From: Myxococcaceae bacterium
GTDB lineage: Bacteria; Myxococcota; Myxococcia; Myxococcales; Myxococcaceae
Reading direction: 5' to 3'
Assembly (NCBI GenBank): GCA_018262385.1
Contig: JAGSPQ010000252.1
Location: 1 to 5,994 of the forward strand
DNA length: 5,994 bases
Shown here: positions 1 to 5,391 of the stretch, piece by piece
Position numbering within the stretch: the first letter of the stretch is position 1
Layout of the letters: each line of letters begins with the position of its first letter
Program-made: the position numbers and the translations under genes
The notes under the pieces: generated by a model
The model's database searches: none
Seen by the model: only the letters and a program-made list of their open reading frames with translations
What the model was told of the DNA's origin: nothing

Positions 1-294
1 ACAGCCGTTCCCGAGCTGCGCAAAGAGTCGGTGACGGTGCTGATGAAGAAGGCGGGCGCGGTCGAGGCCGAGCAGACCCAGGATCGAAACCAGACGGTGA
101 TGGGGCTTCGCATGCCCAAGCAGAGCGCCGATCAGTTCAAGGTGATGGTGGGCCTCGGCGCGCTGCTGATGTTGGCGATGGCCGGCCTCACCGTGTTCGC
201 ATTCATCCGAAAGCCCAGCTCGAGCGGGAACGGAACCCGTCCGCGCACCAAGACGAACGCGGGCGCGGCCGCGGGCCCCGAGCGCGAGGGCTGA
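1..294 (+). CDS. sctJ: SctJ inner-membrane ring protein, C-terminal part (5' end outside window)
   Basis: The reading frame is open from base 1 and ends at TGA 292-294, giving the last 97 residues. SctJ (YscJ/PrgK/MxiJ family, homologous to FliF) forms the inner-membrane ring of the T3SS basal body. Seen here: the end of a periplasmic ring-building domain with the motif AVPELRKESVTVLM (residues 2-15 of the fragment), which matches the family pattern ending in 'ENVSVV'; a linker; one hydrophobic helix at about residues 48-69, flanked by RK; and a short basic cytoplasmic tail rich in Gly, Ala, Thr and Arg. The short distance from ring domain to membrane helix and the brief tail fit SctJ rather than FliF, which has a long beta-collar region and a longer C-terminal tail. 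The next gene starts 20 bases downstream. The family call rests on a fragment and on the neighbours; the N-terminal lipobox cannot be checked. Confidence 0.82.
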   Translation, partial: TAVPELRKESVTVLMKKAGAVEAEQTQDRNQTVMGLRMPKQSADQFKVMVGLGALLMLAMAGLTVFAFIRKPSSSGNGTRPRTKTNAGAAAGPEREG

Positions 295-303
295 CCCAGT
301 CCT

Positions 304-307
304 AAGG
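304..307 (+). promoter_or_regulatory. Ribosome binding site for the FliG-like gene
   Basis: AAGG lies 7 bases before the GTG at 315. It supports that GTG as the start. The nearby GTG at 310 is out of frame with the protein. Confidence 0.6.
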
Positions 308-314
308 CGGTGCC

Positions 315-1808
315 GTGGAACAGTATTTCGCCTCACTCTCGAAGCGGCAGACGATGCTGCTGCTGACTGCCGTCACCTTCGGCGGGGCGGAGAGCGTCGA
401 GGCCCTCGATCATCTGCCCGACGAAGAGGCCGAGCTGCTCAAGCACCGCGCCCAGGCGCTGCTGCAGATCCCCCGCGACAAGCGGATCCCGTTCCTGGTG
501 CAGGAGATCAAGCGGCTGGTGACCGCCCGCCGGCGCCAGCTCGCCTCGGTCGATCCGGCGCGGCTGGCAGCCGTGCTCGGCAAGGAGCGCCTGGCGCTGG
601 TGGAAGTCGTGCTGCGCGCCCTGCCGGCCCAGCTGGCCGACTCGGTTCGCAAAGAGGTGCGCGGCCAGCCGGTGAAGCTGCAGCGCGAAGTGCGGCCCGA
701 CGTGCTGTCGATCATTCGCTGGAAGCTGGAAGAGGCGATTCGCCAGTCGGCACCGAAGGGAGCGGGGACCTTCAAGTTCTCCGACCTGATCACGCTGCAG
801 TCGCGCGAGCTGCTCACGATCGCCGATCGGATGGGGGCGCGGGCGCTGGCCACCGCCATCGCCGGCCTGTCCGATGCCGATCGCGATGCGTTCCTCGCCG
901 CCCTGCCGCCCGATCAGCGCTCGCTGGCGCAGCGGGCGAGCGATGCAGGCAAGGCCCGCAAGCTGACGGACGAAGACTCGCGCACCGTGCTCGAGATGCA
1001 CAACGCGCTCCTGGAGCCCTCGACCGGCATGCGCAGCGCCGGCGCCCAGCGGTTGGCGCGCGCGGCGCTGGCCCAGGCGCCCGAGTTCGCCGCCCGGCTG
1101 ATCGAGCGCAACCCGGGTGAGTTCGGGAAGCTGCTCGTGCGGTGGATGCGGGAAGAGCGAAACAAGCCGGTGCGCGGCGATGGCGGCCGGATGGACATCG
1201 TCGAGCAGATGGAGCGGCTCGCCCAGCGCGGCGTGATCGATCGCCCGATGCGCCTGCCGCCCCCGGCTCCGAAGCCTCCGCATCCGTCGGGCGTGATGCC
1301 GGGCGGCCAGCTCGTCGCCCCCCGGCCGGCCGACAAGCGCTCGCCGGTGCTGAGCGCGCCGCCCGAGAAGCGCCCGCTGGCACCCGAACGCTCGCGCTCG
1401 GCGGCGGCGGTTCCGGTTCCGATTCCGCCCGCCGGCCCGCGCAGGCCGGAGAATGCGGTGCGCCGGGACTTCATGGCCGAGCGCGAGGCGCGCAAAGCGG
1501 GCGCCAGCAGCAGCCACCCGGTGCCCAAGGTTCGCGTGCCGGATGCCACCCTGCCGCCCAGGTCCGCCCCACGCCAGGGCACCGACCCGAGCATCAAGGG
1601 GGCGAAGATCATGCGCGATGGAAAGCAGCTGCGCCGCGAGGAGCCTCCGCCCACCGGCCCGCGGCCGCGCGCTCCCACCTCGCCCGCGCTGCAAGAGATC
1701 CCCAAGCGCCGCAACCCGCCGCCGGGCGGCACGCGCTCGCCCATCTTGCGTGACGCCGGCCAGACCAACGCCTCGTCCGGCCGTGGACCCGGGCGCGGTT
1801 CGCGCTAG
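315..1808 (+). CDS. FliG-like switch/sorting-platform protein in the SctK position, with a proline-rich basic tail
   Basis: A 497-residue protein between sctJ and sctL, the slot of SctK in T3SS and FliG in flagella. Residues 8-75 resemble the FliG N domain (LSKRQTMLLL, then a 'hL..eE' pattern at 32-38). Residues 76-115 resemble FliG-M (VDPARLAAVL, then ERLA at 91-94 where FliG has EHPQ, then LP at 103-104). Residues 155-235 align without gaps to FliG-C as I recall the E. coli sequence: F155, L158, R164, L178, A181, G184, R190, F193 and L194 match. The usual torque charges are mostly gone (K264 to A183, R281 to D200, D288 to R207, D289 to A208; R297 is K216). Residues 236-310 add a helical segment without clear counterpart. 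Residues 311-497 are a Pro/Arg/Lys-rich, probably disordered tail. FliG is about 330 residues, so the tail is extra. Inference: it links the SctJ ring to the FliM-like SctQ. It may be annotated as hypothetical or SctK elsewhere. I am fairly sure of FliG ancestry, unsure of its role. Confidence 0.72.
   Translation: MEQYFASLSKRQTMLLLTAVTFGGAESVEALDHLPDEEAELLKHRAQALLQIPRDKRIPFLVQEIKRLVTARRRQLASVDPARLAAVLGKERLALVEVVLRALPAQLADSVRKEVRGQPVKLQREVRPDVLSIIRWKLEEAIRQSAPKGAGTFKFSDLITLQSRELLTIADRMGARALATAIAGLSDADRDAFLAALPPDQRSLAQRASDAGKARKLTDEDSRTVLEMHNALLEPSTGMRSAGAQRLARAALAQAPEFAARLIERNPGEFGKLLVRWMREERNKPVRGDGGRMDIVEQMERLAQRGVIDRPMRLPPPAPKPPHPSGVMPGGQLVAPRPADKRSPVLSAPPEKRPLAPERSRSAAAVPVPIPPAGPRRPENAVRRDFMAEREARKAGASSSHPVPKVRVPDATLPPRSAPRQGTDPSIKGAKIMRDGKQLRREEPPPTGPRPRAPTSPALQEIPKRRNPPPGGTRSPILRDAGQTNASSGRGPGRGSR
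1248..1808 (+). other. Region encoding the disordered Pro/Arg-rich tail of the FliG-like protein
   Basis: Codes for residues 312-497. The tail is dominated by Pro, Arg, Ala, Lys and Gly, is strongly basic and has no hydrophobic core pattern. Three short 'S-P-x-L' motifs occur: SPVL (343-346, within RSPVL), SPAL (456-459) and SPIL (475-478, within RSPIL). Such tails usually act as flexible linkers or carry short binding motifs; the function here is unknown. The reading frame stays open with normal G/C third-position bias, so this is real coding sequence rather than read-through. Confidence 0.65.
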
Positions 1809-1823
1809 ACTTCGCAGCTGAAA

Positions 1824-2549
1824 ATGGATGACTCCGATCGCCGTTCGACTCCCGGGCCTGGTTCCGGCCAAGGGCCCAGGTTGAACAAGGTCATTCGCGG
1901 CGACGCGGCGACCACCGACAGCCCCCATCAGTTCGAAAAGCCGGCGCTCCGGCCGCCTCCGCGCGCCGGCGTGGTGAACGCCGAAGAGTTCGAAGCCCGC
2001 ACCACCGCCAAGGACATCATCGCCGAGGCCAACAAGCGGGCCGACGAGATCAAGGCCGATGCGGAGCGCGAGAAGGAAAGGGTCTTCGCCAAAGCGGCGG
2101 AGGACGCCAAGGCCGAGGTGATGTCCAAGGCCTCGGAAGAGATCGCCCGGGCGAAGATGCAGGCGGGGCAGATCCTCGCCGACTCGGAGAAAGACATCAT
2201 CGAGCTCGCGATCAAGATCGCCGCCAAGATCATCGGCCGCGACCTCGAGCGGGACCCGGAGATCATCACCGAGATCTGCGCCACCGCGACCGAGCACGCG
2301 CGCGCGGCGAAGGCGATGATCCTCCGCGTCAACCCGAAGGACGGCGCGCTGCTGCGTGAGAAGAAGCCGAAGCTGATGGAGCAGATCGGCCGGACCCTCG
2401 AGCTGGCGATTCGCGACGACGCCGACATCGAGCCGGGCGGCTGCTTGATTCAGACCGAGTTCGGCACCATCGACGCCCAGCTGAAGACCCAGTTCGACAT
2501 GCTGCGCAACGTCCTCTACCCGGACGGCGCGAAGAAGGACGTCAAGTAG
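1824..2549 (+). CDS. sctL: SctL, peripheral stator of the T3SS ATPase (FliH/YscL family)
   Basis: A 241-residue protein that should tether and regulate the SctN ATPase and join it to SctQ in the cytoplasmic sorting platform; the family is related to the b/E stalk subunits of rotary ATPases. Residues about 55-122 are an Ala/Glu/Lys-rich coiled coil. Residues 123-232 form the C-terminal ATPase-binding domain, with the family signature GGCLIQTEFGTIDAQL at 205-220. A Pro-rich patch (PALRPPPR, 40-47) lies in the flexible N-terminus. The start is uncertain. ATG 1824 has no visible Shine-Dalgarno sequence and adds 19 Gly/Pro/Ser-rich residues. TTG 1881 has AAGGG at 1870-1874 and would begin the protein with LNKVIRGD, which resembles the N-termini of many SctL proteins. 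The gene follows the FliG-like gene by 15 bases and its stop touches the sctN ATG. Confidence 0.9.
   Translation: MDDSDRRSTPGPGSGQGPRLNKVIRGDAATTDSPHQFEKPALRPPPRAGVVNAEEFEARTTAKDIIAEANKRADEIKADAEREKERVFAKAAEDAKAEVMSKASEEIARAKMQAGQILADSEKDIIELAIKIAAKIIGRDLERDPEIITEICATATEHARAAKAMILRVNPKDGALLREKKPKLMEQIGRTLELAIRDDADIEPGGCLIQTEFGTIDAQLKTQFDMLRNVLYPDGAKKDVK
1870..1874 (+). promoter_or_regulatory. Possible ribosome binding site for an alternative sctL start (TTG 1881)
   Basis: AAGGG lies 6 bases before the in-frame TTG at 1881. It is a better Shine-Dalgarno match than anything before ATG 1824, and the resulting N-terminus (NKVIRGD) looks family-like. Either or both starts may be used. Confidence 0.4.
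2535..2539 (+). promoter_or_regulatory. Ribosome binding site for sctN, inside sctL
   Basis: AAGGA lies 10 bases before ATG 2550 and within the last codons of sctL. With the TAG-ATG junction it points to translational coupling of stator and ATPase. Confidence 0.6.
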
Positions 2550-3875
2550 ATGGGAGCGGTCGACGTCAAGCGGTACGGCCAGCTGATCAAAGAGGCGCAG
2601 ACCGTTCGGATCCGCGGCCGCGTCACCGAGCTGACCGGCCTGGTGATCAAGGCCGCGGTGCCCAACGTGCGCGTTGGCGACATCTGCTCGATTCGCGGTC
2701 GCGGGCCGGAGTACATCCGCGCCGAGGTCGTCGGCTTTCAGGGCGAAGAGGTGATGTTGATGCCCCTGGGCGAGCTGAAGGGCATCGGGCCCGACAGCGA
2801 GGTGATCCCCACCGGCAAGCCGCTGACGATCCGGGCCGGCGACGGGCTGCTGGGCCGGGTGCTCGACGGAATCGGGCAGCCGATGGACGGCAAGGGGCCG
2901 CTGCCCACCGAGGGGATGATCGACTGGTCGGTGGACCGCGACTGCCCCGATCCGTACACCCGCAAGCGGATCGAGCATCCGCTGTCGTTGGGCGTGCGCT
3001 GCATCGACGGGTTGCTGACCGTCGGAGAAGGCCAGCGCATCGGGCTGTTCGCCGGATCCGGCGTCGGCAAGTCGACCTTGATGGGGCAGATCGCCCGCAA
3101 CGCCACCGCCGAGCTCGCGGTGATCGCGCTGATCGGCGAGCGTGGCCGCGAAGTTCTGGAGTTCGTCGAAGACTCGCTCGGGCATGAAGGCCTGAAGCGC
3201 TCGGTGGTGATCTGCGCGACGTCGGATCAGCCTTCGCTCGTCCGTTTGAAGGCCGGCTTCGTCGCCACTGCGGTGGCCGAGTACTTCCGCGAGCGCGGGG
3301 GCAACGTGCTCTTCATGCTCGACACCGTCACCCGTCTGGCGCGAGCCCAGCGCGAGATCGGCCTGGCGATCGGCGAGCCTCCTGCCCGACAGGGCTACCC
3401 GCCGAGCGTCTTCTCGATGCTGCCGCGAATCCTCGAGCGCACCGGCAACTCGGCGAAGGGCAAGTGCACCGCCATCTACACCGTGCTCGTCGCAGGCGGC
3501 GACATGGAGGATCCGATCGCCGACGAGGTCCGCGGTATTCTCGACGGCCACTTCATCTTGAACCGCGCCCTGGGCGAGAGAAACCAGTGGCCCGCGATGG
3601 ACGTGCTCGCTTCGCTTTCCCGCGTGATGAGCCAGATCGTCACCCCCGAGCACAAGAAGGCCGGCGGGAAGCTGCGCGAGACCCTCGCCACCTACGAGAA
3701 GCAGCGCGACCTGATTCTGCTGGGCGCCTACCAATACGGCACCGACCCGCGCACCGACTACGCGATCGACAAATACGACGCGATCATCGACTTCCTCAAG
3801 CAGGACACCAACTCGAACGTCCTCTACGCCGACACCGTCGCCCAGTTGCAGGCGCTGTTCGAAGACGCCAACTGA
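2550..3875 (+). CDS. sctN: SctN, T3SS ATPase (FliI/YscN family)
   Basis: The 441-residue length is normal for the family. SctN is a hexameric ATPase, related to F1 alpha/beta, that strips chaperones and unfolds substrates at the export gate. Residues about 15-95 are the N-terminal beta-barrel. The Walker A motif is GSGVGKST at 169-176 (Lys174). The catalytic glutamate is probably E197 in GERGRE, and Walker B is VLFMLD at 253-258 (Asp258). The block from ARAQREIGLA (264-273) through GEPPARQGYPPS follows. The probable arginine finger is R358 in DVLASLSRVM (351-360). 'DVLASLSR' is the secretion-type form; flagellar FliI usually has 'D(I/V)EASISR'. The C-terminal helical domain covers about 360-441. 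Small oddities are LDTVTR where most relatives have MDS.TR, and HFILNRALGERNQWPA where relatives have a 'HI.LSR.LA..G.YPA' pattern. All catalytic residues are present, so it should be active. It starts directly after the sctL stop. Confidence 0.96.
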   Translation: MGAVDVKRYGQLIKEAQTVRIRGRVTELTGLVIKAAVPNVRVGDICSIRGRGPEYIRAEVVGFQGEEVMLMPLGELKGIGPDSEVIPTGKPLTIRAGDGLLGRVLDGIGQPMDGKGPLPTEGMIDWSVDRDCPDPYTRKRIEHPLSLGVRCIDGLLTVGEGQRIGLFAGSGVGKSTLMGQIARNATAELAVIALIGERGREVLEFVEDSLGHEGLKRSVVICATSDQPSLVRLKAGFVATAVAEYFRERGGNVLFMLDTVTRLARAQREIGLAIGEPPARQGYPPSVFSMLPRILERTGNSAKGKCTAIYTVLVAGGDMEDPIADEVRGILDGHFILNRALGERNQWPAMDVLASLSRVMSQIVTPEHKKAGGKLRETLATYEKQRDLILLGAYQYGTDPRTDYAIDKYDAIIDFLKQDTNSNVLYADTVAQLQALFEDAN

Positions 3876-3892
3876 GCTAGGCTCCCCGGCGT

Positions 3893-4387
3893 ATGCCCCC
3901 GTATCGACTGCAGACCCTCCTCGAGATGAGAGAGGCAGCTGAAGAAGAGGCCAAGCAGGCCTTCTCCGACGCCGTTCGCGCGCTCGCCAAGGAGCAGGCC
4001 GCGCTCAAGAAGCTCGAGGACGACCTCGAGCGCCGCAAGGTCGAGCGCAAGGCGAAGGTTCAGGCCTACATGTCGGAGGTGATGAAGCGGGGCGTGTTCG
4101 CCACCGGCATGACCCAGATGAACCGGTTCGAGCAGAAGCTCAAAGACGACGAGGCCCAGGTCAGCCTCGAGATCGAGCGGCAGAAAGAGACGGTGCGCCA
4201 GGCCGAGCTCTTCGTCGAGGTCAAGCGCACCGAGATGGCCGAGGCCGCGAAGGACAAGAAGGCGATCGAGAAGCACAAGGACACCTGGAAGAAAGAGGTC
4301 AAGAAGGTCGCGCAAGACCGGGAAGACATGCAGGGCGAGGAGATCGGCAACGCGCTCCACCTGGCCCGCACGAGGAAGCAGGGATGA
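3893..4387 (+). CDS. sctO: SctO, coiled-coil stalk protein of the export ATPase (FliJ/YscO family)
   Basis: A 164-residue, highly charged, almost wholly helical protein. SctO/FliJ proteins are antiparallel coiled coils that insert into the SctN hexamer like the F1 gamma subunit and contact the export gate protein SctV. Seen: N-terminal YRLQTLLEMREAAEEEA (residues 4-20), the typical FliJ/SctO opening; a first long helix to about residue 66; a turn near GVFATGM (67-73); and a second long helix to about 145. The ATG at 3893 is preferred because it keeps the conserved opening, although the Shine-Dalgarno match before it is weak (AGG at 3880-3882). It follows sctN by 17 bases and overlaps sctP by 4 (ATGA). 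This family is poorly conserved in sequence, so the call leans on position, size and coiled-coil pattern. Confidence 0.88.
   Translation: MPPYRLQTLLEMREAAEEEAKQAFSDAVRALAKEQAALKKLEDDLERRKVERKAKVQAYMSEVMKRGVFATGMTQMNRFEQKLKDDEAQVSLEIERQKETVRQAELFVEVKRTEMAEAAKDKKAIEKHKDTWKKEVKKVAQDREDMQGEEIGNALHLARTRKQG
4372..4376 (+). promoter_or_regulatory. Ribosome binding site for sctP, inside sctO
   Basis: GAGGA lies 7 bases before ATG 4384. This start overlaps the sctO stop as ATGA, so sctP translation is probably coupled to sctO. Confidence 0.6.
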
Positions 4388-5391
4388 GTCGGGTCGACGA
4401 CGATCGCGACGCAGCCCGGGTCGCCGAACGGCTGGCCCAGGCCAAGCGCGCGGAAGAGTCGCGCGGCAAGGACAAGGCGGGCGCGGCCTCGACTTTCTCC
4501 AAGCTGGTTCAGGGCCAGAAGAACGCCCAGCAGCAGATGGCCGGGCAGAAGGCCAACACCCAGACCCAGGAGTCCGCCAACTCGGCCCGCAGCGCGATCG
4601 CCAAGATGTTGGGTGAGTCCGATTCGAAGCAGGTCGACGGAGGGAAGAGCGAAGGCGCCCGCCAGGACAAGACCCACACCCAGGCGCGCCTCGGCTCGAA
4701 GAGCTTCGACGAGAAGGTCAGGCAGTCGGCCTCCTCGGAGTCGGACGCGACCGGCCGGGTGAAGGAGTCGGGCGAGCAGGGGCAGATGCAGACCAGCTCG
4801 GCGCGCTCGGCCGATCAGAGCAGCAGCGCCTCGCGCACCGAGGGCCGCAGCGCCGACGCCCAGACCAGCAACGCCCGGCTGGAAGACCGCAAGGAGAGCT
4901 CGGACAGCGCCGCGTCGAAGACCGGCGCGGCCGGTGGCGCTCGGGCAGAGAAGGGCGATCTGAAGACCGACACCGACAAGGGCGGCGGGCAGCAGGGGGG
5001 CAAGGACAAGGGCGGCGAGCCCGCGGCGGCGGCCAGCTTCCGCTTCAACCCCGCCCTGATGGCCCCGGTGTCGGTGCAGAAGAAGAACGAGACCCAGAGC
5101 TCCGACAAGCTGCGCAAGGCGGCCGCCGAGATCGCCCAGAAGATCGTCGACCGCGTGCGGGTGGGAACCAACGCGATGGGCAAGATGGAGTTCCAGATCG
5201 ATCTGAAGAACGACGTGCTCGGCGGAATGTCGGTGAAGGTCTCCTCGAAGAACGGGAAGATCACCGCCGTGTTCTCCGGCTCGGACAAAGACGTCTTGAA
5301 GATGCTCGAGGAGCAGTCGGAGTCGCTCAAGACCGCGCTGAGCGCGCGCGGCCTGACCCTCGAGACCTTGAAGACTGAGGCGAAGGTTTGA
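4384..5391 (+). CDS. sctP: SctP, needle/hook-length control and substrate switch protein (FliK-like)
   Basis: A 335-residue protein in the slot of SctP/FliK. In this family the N-terminal part is secreted and acts as a molecular ruler, and the C-terminal domain binds the switch protein SctU/FlhB to change substrate class. Residues 1-235 are low-complexity, rich in Ser, Ala, Gln, Lys, Asp and Gly and probably disordered, with no recognisable domain. Residues about 240-335 fit the FliK C-terminal domain: an amphipathic helix (KAAAEIAQKIVDRVRV, 245-260), strands in MEFQIDLKNDVLGGMSVKVS (268-287) and GKITAVFSG (291-299), a helix with LKMLEEQSESLKTAL (305-319), then ARGLTLETLKTEAKV to the end. The usual 'L.P..LG.v.v' pattern is present as L274-KNDVLGGMSVKV. 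No cysteine is present, and the N-terminal composition is typical of exported T3SS substrates. The start overlaps sctO and the end overlaps sctQ. Confidence 0.85.
   Translation: MSRVDDDRDAARVAERLAQAKRAEESRGKDKAGAASTFSKLVQGQKNAQQQMAGQKANTQTQESANSARSAIAKMLGESDSKQVDGGKSEGARQDKTHTQARLGSKSFDEKVRQSASSESDATGRVKESGEQGQMQTSSARSADQSSSASRTEGRSADAQTSNARLEDRKESSDSAASKTGAAGGARAEKGDLKTDTDKGGGQQGGKDKGGEPAAAASFRFNPALMAPVSVQKKNETQSSDKLRKAAAEIAQKIVDRVRVGTNAMGKMEFQIDLKNDVLGGMSVKVSSKNGKITAVFSGSDKDVLKMLEEQSESLKTALSARGLTLETLKTEAKV
5377..5380 (+). promoter_or_regulatory. Ribosome binding site supporting the TTG start of sctQ
   Basis: GAGG lies 7 bases before TTG 5388, inside the last codons of sctP. The later in-frame candidates GTG 5424 and ATG 5442/5445 have no comparable site before them. 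Confidence 0.5.

Noticed and set aside
1142..1821. Plus-strand open frames of 122 and 203 codons inside the tail of the FliG-like gene
   Set aside because: Their translations are Arg/Ala/Pro-rich with no motif, and the overlapping main frame continues unbroken from a recognisable domain. They look like high-GC shadows.
1809..1823. A possible terminator or promoter between the FliG-like gene and sctL
   Set aside because: The gap is only 15 bases with no stem-loop plus T-run and no convincing -10/-35 pair. Co-transcription is the simpler reading.
333..3734. A 1133-codon open frame on the minus strand, antisense to four genes
   Set aside because: The plus-strand genes are well-supported families. 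Strong G/C third-position bias removes stop codons from the complementary frame, and the translation (His/Leu/Arg/Gly/Asp-rich without domain patterns) looks like a codon shadow.
4540..5030. Repeat array suggested by recurrent Gln/Ser/Ala segments in sctP
   Set aside because: The similarity is compositional only; I see no unit of fixed length recurring at the DNA level.
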